Source: Alphaproteobacteria bacterium (GTDB lineage: Bacteria > Pseudomonadota > Alphaproteobacteria > Micavibrionales > Micavibrionaceae). From it: 64,000 nucleotides of DNA. Below the pieces are notes generated by a model that worked only from the letters and a program-made list of their open reading frames with translations, did not search any database and was not told where the DNA came from. The translations under genes and the position numbers were made by a program. The stretch covers positions 186,001 through 250,000 of the forward strand of contig JAGRKE010000002.1 of NCBI GenBank assembly GCA_020442385.1. Direction: 5' to 3'. Below are positions 37,507-46,751 of the stretch, in pieces; position 1 is the first letter of the stretch; the number at the start of each line of letters is the position of its first letter.

Positions 37507-38856
37507 ATGAGCAAAAAAACCGCTATCGTCTGGTTTCGGCAAGACTTGCGCCTCAAAGATAATCCAGCCCTGACACACGCCGTTCAAAACGGTTACGACA
37601 TCCTTCCTGTTTATATTTACGACCAAGACAATGCCGGGGAATGGGCGATTGGTGAAGCCAGCCGTTGGTGGCTGTTTAAATCCCTGCAATCCATGAACGA
37701 AGCCATGAAAGGAAACATGGTTTTTCGCTCCGGCAAGGCCGGTGACATTCTACCCGCCCTGATCAAAGACAGCGGCGCGAAAGCCGTATTTTGGAATCGC
37801 TGTTACGAACCGTGGCAAATTGCGCGCGATAAAAAAATTAAAGAAGCCCTGAAGGTCGATAATATAGAGACGGAGAGCTTTAACGCCTCTCTCCTTTGGG
37901 AACCGTGGGAGGTTTTAAAATCCGATGGCACGCCCTACAAGGTTTTCACGCCCTATTACCGTAAAGGGTGTTTAAGCAAGCCAGCCCCTGCGCAGCCACA
38001 AGACGCCCCGGAAAAAATCTCTTACACCGATTTCTCACCGCGCTATAGCGAGAATGATCTGGAGCTGTTGCCGAAAATTCAATGGTACCGAAAACTGGAT
38101 CAGCATTGGGATGTCAGCGAAGACGGCGCACGGGCGCGGCTTGATCATTTTCTTGAAAACGGGCTGAAGGGCTATAAGGAAAAACGCAATAATCCCGCGC
38201 TTGATCATGTCTCTAAAATGTCGCCTTACCTGCATTTCGGCAATATCTCGCCGCGTGAGGTCTGGCACACAGCGCGCCTCGCAGGTATGGCACAAAATCT
38301 GGAAAGCGATCTGGATTGTTTTTGCTCGGAATTGGGCTGGCGGGAATTCTCGCACTCCTTGCTCTATCACTTTCCCGACTTGCCACGAAAACCGTTGCAG
38401 GAGAAATTCAAAGCCTTCCCGTGGGCCAAAGATGACGGCGCGCTGGCGCGCTGGCAAAAAGGACTAACGGGCATTCCGATTGTTGATGCAGGCATGCGCG
38501 AGCTTTGGGAAACAGGATGGATGCATAACCGCGTGCGCATGATTGTCGCCTCGCTGCTGGTGAAAAATATGCTCCTCCATTGGCATCACGGTGAGGACTG
38601 GTTCTGGGACTGCCTTGTAGATGCCGATCTAGCCAACAACTCTGCCAGTTGGCAATGGGTGGCCGGATGCGGCGCCGATGCCGCCCCCTATTTCCGCGTT
38701 TTTAATCCGATCACGCAGGCGGAGAAGTTTGATCCCGATCTCGAATACATCAAAAAATGGGTGCCCGAATATGGCACCGCCGATTATCCCGATCCAATTG
38801 TTGATTTGAAGACAAGCCGCGAAAAAGCGCTAGAGGCTTATCAGCAAATCAAATAG
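37507..38856 (+). CDS. phrB: Deoxyribodipyrimidine photolyase
   Basis: 449 aa. Class I CPD photolyase/cryptochrome family: repairs UV dimers with light through FADH-. The N-terminal antenna domain starts IVWFRQDLRLKDNPAL. The FAD-binding domain has KMSPYLHFGNISPRE, ELGWREFSHSLLYHFP, RMIVASLLVKNMLLHW and the Trp-rich NNSASWQWVAGCGADAAPYFR (key part WQWVAGCG). Length and motifs favour an active photolyase over a signalling cryptochrome. Confidence 0.94.
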   Translation: MSKKTAIVWFRQDLRLKDNPALTHAVQNGYDILPVYIYDQDNAGEWAIGEASRWWLFKSLQSMNEAMKGNMVFRSGKAGDILPALIKDSGAKAVFWNRCYEPWQIARDKKIKEALKVDNIETESFNASLLWEPWEVLKSDGTPYKVFTPYYRKGCLSKPAPAQPQDAPEKISYTDFSPRYSENDLELLPKIQWYRKLDQHWDVSEDGARARLDHFLENGLKGYKEKRNNPALDHVSKMSPYLHFGNISPREVWHTARLAGMAQNLESDLDCFCSELGWREFSHSLLYHFPDLPRKPLQEKFKAFPWAKDDGALARWQKGLTGIPIVDAGMRELWETGWMHNRVRMIVASLLVKNMLLHWHHGEDWFWDCLVDADLANNSASWQWVAGCGADAAPYFRVFNPITQAEKFDPDLEYIKKWVPEYGTADYPDPIVDLKTSREKALEAYQQIK

Positions 38857-38866
38857 ACTAAAGCCC

Positions 38867-39775
38867 ATGAGCATAAGCGTCCCTGCCCTTACCCCCGGCG
38901 ATACAATCGGCATTATGGCCCCGGCCAGCTATGTTGAGCGCGAGGATATTGAACGCTCCGCCGCCCTGCTTGAAACGCGCGGCTATCAATGCTTCGTCCA
39001 CCCGCAAACCTTTGCCCGTGATCATCAATCTGCCGGAAGTCACGCCGAGCGCGCGGCAGCGTTTCACGATCTCTGGGCGCGCGAGGATATAAAAGCGATC
39101 TGGAGTGCCGGCGGGGGCAACCGCACACTGCATATGCTGGAGCATATTGATTTCGAAATGCTGAAAAACACCTCTCCAAAACTGGTGATCGGGTTCAGCG
39201 ATGTCACCGCCTTGCTGAATGCGCTTTATGCACGGCTGGGGGTTCCGTCTATACACGGCCCTGTCTTCAAAAACGTGCACAAGCACGGCGAAATTGATGC
39301 GCTCTTTGGCTTACTCGAGAGAGGACAGACAAAATTACCGCTGGATGAAGCCAGGATTTATAGCGAGGGCGAAGCCGAGGGCGTGCTCTTCGGCGGTAAC
39401 CTCAGCCTGTTTCAATATCTGCCGCACACCCTGCCCGGTCGTTTTTGGGAAGGAGCGATTCTCTTTTTAGAAGACTGCAACGAAGAATTAAGCCGGATTG
39501 ACCGCATGCTTATGCACCTCAAACGCTGCGGCGTATTATCATCACTCTCCGGGCTGATTTTGGGTGAGTTTTCAGACATGAAAGAGAGTGGACGCCCGTT
39601 CGGATTCACCCTTGAAGACATCATCCAAGAGCACACAAAAGATCTAAAAATTCCCGTGATTCAGAGCCAAAACTTCGGTCATGGCGATGTTTTTTACCCT
39701 CTCCCGATTGGTGTAAATTCCACCTTAAGCACAACCGAAAAACGACTCGAAACCAAGAGATTCTGCGCGTTTTGA
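38867..39775 (+). CDS. ldcA: LD-carboxypeptidase (murein tetrapeptide carboxypeptidase)
   Basis: 302 aa. Serine peptidase S66 family, which removes the terminal D-Ala from murein tetrapeptides in recycling. Nucleophile Ser111 in IGFSDVTALL; the Glu is in ILFLEDCNEE and the His in QNFGHGDVFYPLPIG. No signal peptide, consistent with a cytoplasmic recycling enzyme. It starts 10 bases after the photolyase stop. Confidence 0.9.
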   Translation: MSISVPALTPGDTIGIMAPASYVEREDIERSAALLETRGYQCFVHPQTFARDHQSAGSHAERAAAFHDLWAREDIKAIWSAGGGNRTLHMLEHIDFEMLKNTSPKLVIGFSDVTALLNALYARLGVPSIHGPVFKNVHKHGEIDALFGLLERGQTKLPLDEARIYSEGEAEGVLFGGNLSLFQYLPHTLPGRFWEGAILFLEDCNEELSRIDRMLMHLKRCGVLSSLSGLILGEFSDMKESGRPFGFTLEDIIQEHTKDLKIPVIQSQNFGHGDVFYPLPIGVNSTLSTTEKRLETKRFCAF

Positions 39776-39784
39776 GTCATTTTG

Positions 39785-39807
39785 TTTTTGTAATTTTATT
39801 ACAAAAA
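39785..39807. terminator. Stem-loop after ldcA
   Basis: TTTTTGTAAT and ATTACAAAAA form a perfect 10-bp stem with a 3-base loop directly after the ldcA stop. The symmetric AT-rich sequence could terminate transcription or bind a regulator. Confidence 0.5.
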
Positions 39808-39840
39808 TCATGGTTTTTATGTACTAAAGTAATATATATC

Positions 39841-39871
39841 TTGACATCCTTATATAAGATTGTGCTATAGT
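39841..39871 (+). promoter_or_regulatory. Probable promoter of the 232-aa orphan
   Basis: TTGACA (39841-39846) and TATAGT (39866-39871) with a 19-bp spacer, slightly long. The gene start lies about 33 bases downstream. Confidence 0.5.
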
Positions 39872-39904
39872 TGCCCCAATCAATAAAAAAGAAGTTTGGG
39901 GAAA

Positions 39905-40603
39905 ATGGGTTTCACATTGAAACATAGAGAGACTGACTCTCGTGGGTCCTTCAATGCATGGGGCGTTGGATTTGATTATGAGTATGATGCCAAATCGGAG
40001 TCGCTCTACATCATCCGCGCGCGCGACAAAAAACCGCTTCTGTACATCAACTGCGAAGAACGCCTGACGCTTAATCCGCTGCAATATACAACAGCGCTTG
40101 AAAAGGCCACGCAGATCAACGCCATGGTTTTCAGCGGCAATACCAATGTCGACCTGTCAGAGATTTTGCAAGGACGCCAACTTCGGACCATGATCAAAAC
40201 CGCCGCGCTTCAGGCCAGCTATTGCTTTGATCTGCAGCAGGAGGATTTTGATTTATTCGAACAGCGCTTTTGTGAGACTTATCTCCTGCGCAAATTACGC
40301 CTCAATAAATGCGTAAATGCGGATAGAAGCAGCGCCTTCTTCCGCGGGGAACTGCAAACCAAAACCCAAAACAGCATCGAGAGTAGCGGCGCAAAACTCT
40401 ATAGTGTCATAAACTCTCTTTCGACCAAAGCGATGTATGATTTGCTCTACAACACCTATGGCCAACCCAGTCAGGAAGAAGCGCAGAATCTGATTGATAT
40501 CTCATCCAATCTGGCCCTGATCGGCAAAATTTTGGATAAAAACTTCCATCCTATGCATAAAATTGCACATATTCAGGCCCTAGAAAGACGCAAAGCATCA
40601 TAA
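39905..40603 (+). CDS. Hypothetical protein
   Basis: 232 aa, family not recognised. A beta-rich N-terminal half (residues 1-75, with FDYEYDAKSESLYIIRARDKK, key part YEYDAKSESLYI) is followed by an alpha-helical half ending in AHIQALERRKAS. No signal peptide or membrane helix. It has its own promoter and lies between ldcA and carD. ATG 39905 follows GGGGA; a TTG at 39896 is less likely. Confidence 0.7.
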   Translation: MGFTLKHRETDSRGSFNAWGVGFDYEYDAKSESLYIIRARDKKPLLYINCEERLTLNPLQYTTALEKATQINAMVFSGNTNVDLSEILQGRQLRTMIKTAALQASYCFDLQQEDFDLFEQRFCETYLLRKLRLNKCVNADRSSAFFRGELQTKTQNSIESSGAKLYSVINSLSTKAMYDLLYNTYGQPSQEEAQNLIDISSNLALIGKILDKNFHPMHKIAHIQALERRKAS

Positions 40604-40878
40604 TCCACAGGCAAAAAATCCTTATATTTCAATTTATTATAAAAAATACGTTAGGATATTGTTGAAAATGACCGTTTTTTTTGATATGGTCTATCCACTC
40701 TAACGCAAATAGGAGCGCTTGCTCCGACCAGAGTTAAAAGAGCGGTAAGGCGATGCGGATATGCACAAAAGCGGCGCGCCTACAAAATTTTTAACCCGAG
40801 CGTGTACGACCCCTCCGAGAGAGTCTCTGAGGGGATAAATTTTGAAAAAACTTATAAATGAACAGAGGTATAAAAAAC
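40604..40878 (+). promoter_or_regulatory. carD promoter and structured leader
   Basis: TTGAAA (40662-40667), a 17-bp spacer and TATGGT (40685-40690) form a plausible promoter. The leader then holds hairpin GGAGC-GCTT-GCTCC (40712-40725) and a longer bulged stem CCCCTC..AGAGA / TCTCT GAGGGG (40810-40834), not followed by a T-run. This suggests a regulated 5' UTR of about 180 bases rather than a terminator. Confidence 0.5.
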
Positions 40879-41412
40879 ATGGCAGGCAATGATAATTTCT
40901 CTCAAGGTGACTTCGTCGTATATCCAGCACACGGTGTTGGCCAAATCGAAGGCGTGGAAACACAAACCATCGCCGGTATGGAAGTGCGACTTTATGCGAT
41001 AAGCTTCGAAAAAGAACGCATGCGCCTTAAAATTCCTGTTATGAAAGCTGAAGAATCCGGCCTGCGTAAGCTGAGCTCGACTGACCGCTTGAAAGATGCC
41101 CTTTCCACACTGAAAGGCCGCTCACGCGTTCGCCGCACAATGTGGAGCCGCCGCGCGCAGGAATATGAAATGAAGATCAATTCCGGTGACCCGATTGCGA
41201 TTGCCGAGGTTCTTCGCGACCTGAAGCGCAGCAACGACGACACAGAGCAATCGTACTCTGAGCGTCAGATTTACCAGTCTGCCCTGGAACGTCTGGCCCG
41301 TGAAGTTGCCGCCGTGCAAAAGATCACTGAAATAAAGGCAACAGAAAAGCTGGAAGGCCTTCTGGGTAAAGCCAAAAAAGCGAAAAAAGCGCAGGAAAAA
41401 GCCGCCGCTTAA
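40879..41412 (+). CDS. carD: CarD/CdnL family transcriptional regulator
   Basis: 177 aa. The N-terminal RNA polymerase-interacting Tudor-like domain (FSQGDFVVYPAHGVGQIEGVE, key part VVYPAHGVG) binds the beta subunit. The C-terminal helical domain with Trp in VRRTMWSRRAQEYE stabilises the promoter open complex. A Lys/Ala-rich tail ends the protein. Start at MAGNDN with AGAGG about 10 nt upstream. A strong terminator follows. Confidence 0.94.
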   Translation: MAGNDNFSQGDFVVYPAHGVGQIEGVETQTIAGMEVRLYAISFEKERMRLKIPVMKAEESGLRKLSSTDRLKDALSTLKGRSRVRRTMWSRRAQEYEMKINSGDPIAIAEVLRDLKRSNDDTEQSYSERQIYQSALERLAREVAAVQKITEIKATEKLEGLLGKAKKAKKAQEKAAA

Positions 41413-41434
41413 TTCCGCAAACAGTACAAAAATT

Positions 41435-41475
41435 AAAAATCAGGCGTTTGGCTTTGCTATGCGCCTGATTTTTTT
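41435..41475 (+). terminator. Terminator after carD
   Basis: An AAAATCAGGCG / CGCCTGATTTT stem followed by a run of T. It separates carD from the phosphoesterase-like gene. Confidence 0.85.
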
Positions 41476-41557
41476 GTATACTTAAGTTGATTCTGGTAAT
41501 TCAATCAGGATTTTCCACAGTCTTATCCCAAGCTTTATCTACAGCATCGAACGCCAC

Positions 41558-42376
41558 GTGTGTATACAAAACCAAGATAAGAAATTTCACAATCTCGGAC
41601 AGCCCCAGAGAATCTGGGCCGTTTCCTCTGTTCATGGTGATCTTGAGCGCCTGACCGCCGTCCATGATGCGTTGCTGGAGCGTTTTGAGGTCGGTGACAA
41701 GCTGGTTTATCTGGGCAATTACACAGGCCACGGCACGCAAAGCGCCGCCTGTGTCGATGAAATTTTGACATTCCGCCGTTTGATCATGTCCCTGCCCGGT
41801 GCCCGCTGCAGCGATTTATCCTATTTGCGGGGCGGACAAGAAGAGATGCTGCAAAAACTCCTGCAACTGCAATTCGCCCCTAACCCATCTGGTGTGTTCT
41901 TATGGATGCTTTCCAATGGCCTCAGCGCGACACTGCAAAGCTATGGCCTATGCCACCATGACGGGTTGGAAGCCTGTCAGCAGGGTATTATGAGCATTAC
42001 GAAATGGACCGGCGAGGTGCGCGCCCGCATTCGAGCCCGCGCGGGCCATGATATTTTTTCAACCGTTCTTTCGCGCGCCGCCTTTACGGAAGAAAGTGCA
42101 CTTTATCCGATGCTGTTTGTGAATGCAGGTATCGACACCGCCAAGGCGCTCGACGAACAAGGCGATTGCCTGTGGTGGAGCGGCACTGATTTTGTCGACA
42201 TTCACGATGCCTATGATCCGTTTAAAAAAGTCGTACGCGGCTATGACCCCCAGCATAAGGGTCTATATCTAAACTGCGTCACCGCCACGCTTGATGGCGG
42301 CTGCGGCTTCGGTGGAGAGCTGGTCTGCGCCGGTTTCAGCCAGCAAGGTGAGGTCTTCGAGCTGCTCGAAGCTTAA
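41558..42376 (+). CDS. Degenerate metallophosphoesterase-like protein
   Basis: 272 aa. The chain aligns in plan with calcineurin-like phosphoesterases, but each metal motif is altered: GDxHG appears as SSVHGD (residues 23-28), GDxxDRG as LGNYTGHG (52-59), and GNHE as RGGQEE (91-96). The segment EEMLQKLLQLQFAPNP is strongly conserved-looking. The same degenerate motifs seem to occur in relatives, which suggests a non-catalytic or altered-function family rather than a decayed gene. The GTG start has no clear Shine-Dalgarno and is uncertain. Confidence 0.75.
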   Translation: MCIQNQDKKFHNLGQPQRIWAVSSVHGDLERLTAVHDALLERFEVGDKLVYLGNYTGHGTQSAACVDEILTFRRLIMSLPGARCSDLSYLRGGQEEMLQKLLQLQFAPNPSGVFLWMLSNGLSATLQSYGLCHHDGLEACQQGIMSITKWTGEVRARIRARAGHDIFSTVLSRAAFTEESALYPMLFVNAGIDTAKALDEQGDCLWWSGTDFVDIHDAYDPFKKVVRGYDPQHKGLYLNCVTATLDGGCGFGGELVCAGFSQQGEVFELLEA

Positions 42377-42515
42377 AAGCGCATACGCCCGTAAAAATAA
42401 ATCGAAAAAATTTGTAATCTTTTCCCGTTTTTCTACGAATAGATGAATAGAAAAAATAAGTTTTTCGCGCCCTGCATAGTTGGTAGGTGTAAAAGCGGAA
42501 AGAAGGATGGATGAC

Positions 42516-43394
42516 ATGGCCCATATTGACGACCCACAAACACAAAAAGCGAACATGGATTATATCCGCAACGCAATGGATGAGCCCTTGCTGGACAAGG
42601 ATCATGAGCGCGACTTACTGGAGCGTTGGTCAAAAAAGAAAGACGAGCGCGCCTTGCACGAGCTGACCCGCGCGCACATGCGTCTTGTGGTCTCTCTTGC
42701 TTCACGCTTTAGAAATTATGGCCTGCCGATGGGTGATTTAATTCAAGAAGGCAATATCGGCCTGATGCAAGCGGCTGAACGCTTTGATATTGAGCGCGAT
42801 GTGCGCTTTTCGACCTATGCGTCATGGTGGATCCGCTCCAGCATTCAAGACTATGTCCTGCGCAACTGGTCGATCGTGCGTACCGGCACGACGGCTGCGC
42901 AGAAATCGCTGTTCTTTAACCTGAGAAAGCTGCGCGCGAAAATCGAAAGCCGCAACGAGCGCGAGGGCCTGAACGACAATGACCGTCAGGAAATTGCCAA
43001 GGACCTTAAGGTGAAAGTCAAAGACGTTGCCGATATGGAAGCGCGCCTGTCAGGCAGCGACCCGTCACTGAATAATAAAATCGGCGAAGAAGAAAACAGT
43101 GAGTGGCAAGACTTGCTGGCCGATGAAGGTCCAACACCTGAAGAGCTGGTAACCGGCAAGAAAGACGCGCAGACCCGCTCTCTCTGGCTGAACAAGGCGC
43201 TCAAAACCCTGTCGGAGCGTGAACGCAAGATTATCAAGGACCGTCATCTGGGTTATGAAACCGTGACGCTGGAAGAACTCGGCAAAGATCTTGGCATAAG
43301 CAAGGAACGCGTGCGCCAGCTCGAACAACGTGCGATGACAAAGCTGAAAGATACGATGAACGATTATATCGGCGATCGCAGCGACCTGTTTTAA
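42516..43394 (+). CDS. rpoH: RNA polymerase sigma-32 factor
   Basis: 292 aa. Heat-shock sigma factor. Region 2 has RAHMRLVVSLASRFRNYGLP and GNIGLMQAAERFD; the RpoH-specific box is QKSLFFNLRKLRAK; region 4 has the helix-turn-helix LEELGKDLGISKERVRQLEQRA (key part GISKERVRQLEQ). MAHIDDPQ at 42516 has AAGG 9 nt upstream; the ATG at 42507 lies directly on that sequence. It converges on the M48 gene with a 9-base gap. Confidence 0.95.
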   Translation: MAHIDDPQTQKANMDYIRNAMDEPLLDKDHERDLLERWSKKKDERALHELTRAHMRLVVSLASRFRNYGLPMGDLIQEGNIGLMQAAERFDIERDVRFSTYASWWIRSSIQDYVLRNWSIVRTGTTAAQKSLFFNLRKLRAKIESRNEREGLNDNDRQEIAKDLKVKVKDVADMEARLSGSDPSLNNKIGEEENSEWQDLLADEGPTPEELVTGKKDAQTRSLWLNKALKTLSERERKIIKDRHLGYETVTLEELGKDLGISKERVRQLEQRAMTKLKDTMNDYIGDRSDLF

Positions 43395-43403
43395 ATTTCC
43401 ACC

Positions 43404-44873
43404 TTAATGCGTGACAATCTTATACACGCCCCCGGCCTGCACCGCCTCGCCGGGCTTTAGGCCGTTGAGCACGCGGAAATGCTCTTCCCTGTGTGAGGGG
43501 AAGGATTGCTTTGCCGCGAGAGAGCTGAGCGTATCGCCCGCCTTCGCCGTTACAATCCGAATATGATCAGGCTTTAAGGCCCCCGCTTCCTTCTCGGACA
43601 AGCGGCGGAAGCTGTAGCTCGCGGTTTTCAATGCCTCAACCAGTGACGCTGAAGAGCCTTGCGGAATCGCAATCTGGAAGCGCGCATATTTATCCGCCGA
43701 CCACTGAATCGCAATCAGGCGAATGGTCGCCGCGCGGTTATTCACCGTGCCGGAGAATTCCGCTGTCGCGCCCTTCATACCATTCACCGTGATCTTTTGC
43801 AGGCCGCGAATATCGCCCTCGCCCTTCAGCCATTGCTGCGTTAGATAGGCGGACGGATCAGAGAACCCTTGAGAGGAAACGAGATCAAACGCCATGATCG
43901 CGCCCGTGCTCTTCGAGGCAGCAATCACCTGCGTCGGCTGGTTTACAATCTCAAAACCATTGGGCACATCAAAGGCGAAGCGCATGGAAGGATGATAAAA
44001 TGTGTTACCGCGCGCAAAGCCCTGCTCTGCGCTGTCACCATAGGTCATACCGCTAATCATATCGAAATGCTTCTCACGGCCCCAATCTCCGCCCGGTGGG
44101 AATTGGGTGGCTTCTCCTTGCGTCTTCGCCACGCGGTCTGATGTGGCCGGGTGGGTTGAGAAATAGCTGAAGCCCTGCGCATCGCCGCTAATTGCGCTAT
44201 CCAGCGCCGATTGCGCCTGCAGCGAACTTAAGAAAAATGACATCGCGCGCGGGTCATACGATCCGCGGGAGAGATAGCGAATCCCAAGCGAATCCGCTTC
44301 GTTTTCCTGAGAGCGCGAATAGGAGCTCATATAAAGATTACCGCCAACCGATAAGGCCTGAGAAACACCCTGCTTACCGACCGCAGCCGAGAGCACGGCC
44401 GCGCCCAAAGACGTCACAACCCCGTGCGAATAGCGCTCTGCCGAATGACGCGCCGTAACGTGGCCGACCTCGTGCGCCATAACCCCGGCCAACTCCGCCT
44501 CGCTGTTCGCCAGCGCCAGAAGACCGCGCGAAACATAGACGTACCCGCCGGGCAGCGCAAAGGCATTCACAATCGGGCTATCGATAATGAAGAATTTATA
44601 TTGCACATCCGAGCGCTCCGTATCCTTTGCAATGCGCGCACCTACAGAATCAACATAGGCCTGAAGTTTTGCGTCTTTATAGAGGCCATATTGCTTAACG
44701 ATATTCTCATGCTCGCTAGCCCCGACCTGCTTTTCCTGCTGCGGGGACATAAGACCGGCAAACTGCGACCGCCCGGTGGCGGCATTGGTTGAACAGGCAG
44801 CCAAGGATAAAACCGATGCCGATAGCAGCAAGGGCTTGTAAATTCGTCTCAATAAAGTGCACTCTTGTGTCAT
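43404..44873 (-). CDS. M48 family metalloprotease lipoprotein with LysM-like C-terminus
   Basis: 489 aa. A lipoprotein signal ends in LAAC (Cys27). The peptidase M48 domain has HEVGH at 134-138 and the third zinc ligand in ENEADSLG, as in BepA/LoiP envelope proteases. A second domain and a LysM-like end (TAKAGDTLSSLAAK...FRVLNGLKPGE) may bind peptidoglycan. A role in outer-membrane protein quality control is inferred. GGGAG lies 7 nt before ATG 44873, which overlaps the divergent start of the nuclease-like gene by 2 bases. Confidence 0.9.
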   Translation of the reverse strand: MTQECTLLRRIYKPLLLSASVLSLAACSTNAATGRSQFAGLMSPQQEKQVGASEHENIVKQYGLYKDAKLQAYVDSVGARIAKDTERSDVQYKFFIIDSPIVNAFALPGGYVYVSRGLLALANSEAELAGVMAHEVGHVTARHSAERYSHGVVTSLGAAVLSAAVGKQGVSQALSVGGNLYMSSYSRSQENEADSLGIRYLSRGSYDPRAMSFFLSSLQAQSALDSAISGDAQGFSYFSTHPATSDRVAKTQGEATQFPPGGDWGREKHFDMISGMTYGDSAEQGFARGNTFYHPSMRFAFDVPNGFEIVNQPTQVIAASKSTGAIMAFDLVSSQGFSDPSAYLTQQWLKGEGDIRGLQKITVNGMKGATAEFSGTVNNRAATIRLIAIQWSADKYARFQIAIPQGSSASLVEALKTASYSFRRLSEKEAGALKPDHIRIVTAKAGDTLSSLAAKQSFPSHREEHFRVLNGLKPGEAVQAGGVYKIVTH

Positions 44874-45699
44874 GTTGATCTCCCGCCTACAGATATTAGC
44901 GCTTTTTATTCTAATCGCCAGTTTTTTTACGGCCTCCGTAGGTTATACGCGCGAAGGCGCAGAATCATTCCCTTTTTCTGATTTCTCTTCCCTGAAAAAA
45001 ACCGATACGGCGGAGGTGGTCAGCATTATCGATCCTTATACGCTGCAACTGCATGACGGGCGCATTGTGCGTTTAAGCGGGATTGAATTTCCCGATTTCA
45101 CTGTGCATGAGGCCGGTGAATTTTCCGTCCTCGCGATGAAGGTGCTGGAGGATATGCTGCTCGGTCAGGGCGTGAACATCTACCAAACCCCAAAGAAAGA
45201 TTGGGGGCGCACAACGCATTTGGGGCATCATCTGGCGCATATAGAGCGCATTGACGGTGATGTCTGGGTACAGGGCAGTCTGCTTGCCCTTGGGCTAGCG
45301 CAGGTCAACACCACCCAGCGCACGCCCGAACTGGCGCAAGAAATGTACAGCCTTGAAAAACAAGCCCGAGAACAAAAGCTGGGGCTGTGGGAGGATGAGA
45401 AGTTTAAAATCCTGACCACAGATGAAGCGGCCGAGCATCTCGATAACTGGCACATTGTCGAAGGCACGATTGAAAGCGCCGCTTTAAAAAACAATCGTAT
45501 CTTCCTGAATTTCGGTAAAGATTGGCGCACAGACTTTACCGTCTCTATCGCCCCGAAAGATAAACGTCTTTTTTCCAAAGCCGGGCTAGACCCGCTTGGA
45601 TGGGGCGGCAAAGCGGTGCGCGTACGCGGCTGGCTGCGCTCCTATAACGGTCCGTATATGGAGATCGACCATCCCGAGGCCATTGAAACAACACCCTGA
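44872..45699 (+). CDS. Exported thermonuclease (SNase)-like protein
   Basis: 275 aa. A hydrophobic signal (residues 5-25) is followed by an SNase/OB-fold domain: AEVVSIIDPYTLQLHDGRIVRLSGIEFPD (key part DGRIVRLSGIEFPD), KKDWGRTTHLGHHLAHI and GLAQVNT. The Arg of the GR motif is present, but the usual acidic catalytic motif is not obvious. A C-terminal extension of about 90 residues (IVEGTIESAALKNNRIFLNFG region) is a second OB-like unit. Nuclease activity is uncertain. No Shine-Dalgarno is visible before ATG 44872. Confidence 0.8.
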   Translation: MLISRLQILALFILIASFFTASVGYTREGAESFPFSDFSSLKKTDTAEVVSIIDPYTLQLHDGRIVRLSGIEFPDFTVHEAGEFSVLAMKVLEDMLLGQGVNIYQTPKKDWGRTTHLGHHLAHIERIDGDVWVQGSLLALGLAQVNTTQRTPELAQEMYSLEKQAREQKLGLWEDEKFKILTTDEAAEHLDNWHIVEGTIESAALKNNRIFLNFGKDWRTDFTVSIAPKDKRLFSKAGLDPLGWGGKAVRVRGWLRSYNGPYMEIDHPEAIETTP

Positions 45700-45745
45700 A
45701 CAGTCTAGATTAAGCTGCATACATTAATTTTTTAACGTTTTGAGC

Positions 45746-46744
45746 ATGCAGCGCCCTAAACCCATACCAAAGAAACCGCCCGCCGAGCACAGACATGTGC
45801 TGATGGACCTATTTCCCTCCATCAGCCCCTATTCAAGCGGCTTTCTATCGGTTGATACAGAGCATAATATTTACTGGGAGCAAAGCGGCAACCCCGACGG
45901 CGTGCCGGTTGTATTCTTGCATGGCGGTCCGGGCGCGGGGGCGACTCCAACACATAGACGGTTTTTCGACCCGGATCATTACCGCATTATTATTTTCGAT
46001 CAGCGCGGATCGGGCCGCTCTCACCCGCTCGGCAGCTTGACCAACAACACCGCCAAACATCTGGTTGAAGACACCGAAAAGCTGCGCGCCCATTTGGGGA
46101 TTGAGAAATGGCATATTTTCGGCGGATCATGGGGCAGCACACTGGCGCTGCATTATGCCATCGCGCATCCAAAACGCTGCATCAGCATGATTCTGCGCGG
46201 CATCTTTTTGTGTGAGCAAAAAGAGATTGACTGGTTTCTCTATGGCATGAAGAAAATTTTCCCCGAAGCGTGGGAGCAATTCGCCGGACTGCTGCCTGAG
46301 AAAGATCAGGACAGACTGCTGGATGCTTATTATGAACGCCTCACCAGCGCCGATCCACAAAAACGCGTTGAAGCGGCCATCCGCTGGAGTCTGTATGAAG
46401 GGGCATGCTCTTCGCTTTATCCGAACTATGAGACCATCTCCACCGAAGAGCAACGGCAAAACGCTCTGGCCCTTGCACGTATTGAGGCACATTTTTTTAA
46501 ACATGAAATCATTGCGCCGCAGGATAGTTTACTAAAAAAGGTCGATAAAATTCGCGCGATCCCTTCGATCATTATACAAGGGCGTTATGATGCGATTTGC
46601 CCGATGGAAACCGCCTATAAGCTTCATCAAGCCTGGCCGGAGGCTGATTATATCGTTGTGCCCGATGCCGGGCATTCAGCCCTTGACCCGACGCTGCGAT
46701 CTCGGTTAATTCAAGCCACAGAAAATTATAAATCACTGAGATAG
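45746..46744 (+). CDS. pip: Proline iminopeptidase
   Basis: 332 aa. S33 alpha/beta hydrolase that removes N-terminal proline. HGGPGAGATP forms the oxyanion region, FDQRGSGRSHP is the family signature, the nucleophile is in GGSWGSTLAL, and the Asp/His are in IQGRYDAICP and PDAGHSA. ATG 45746 is chosen over a TTG two codons upstream. pgk starts 7 bases after the stop. Confidence 0.94.
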   Translation: MQRPKPIPKKPPAEHRHVLMDLFPSISPYSSGFLSVDTEHNIYWEQSGNPDGVPVVFLHGGPGAGATPTHRRFFDPDHYRIIIFDQRGSGRSHPLGSLTNNTAKHLVEDTEKLRAHLGIEKWHIFGGSWGSTLALHYAIAHPKRCISMILRGIFLCEQKEIDWFLYGMKKIFPEAWEQFAGLLPEKDQDRLLDAYYERLTSADPQKRVEAAIRWSLYEGACSSLYPNYETISTEEQRQNALALARIEAHFFKHEIIAPQDSLLKKVDKIRAIPSIIIQGRYDAICPMETAYKLHQAWPEADYIVVPDAGHSALDPTLRSRLIQATENYKSLR

Positions 46745-46751
46745 GATTATT

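Noticed and set aside
40700..40963. 87-aa minus-strand frame across the carD leader
   Set aside because: Overlaps the carD start and the leader hairpins; no sign of a real product.
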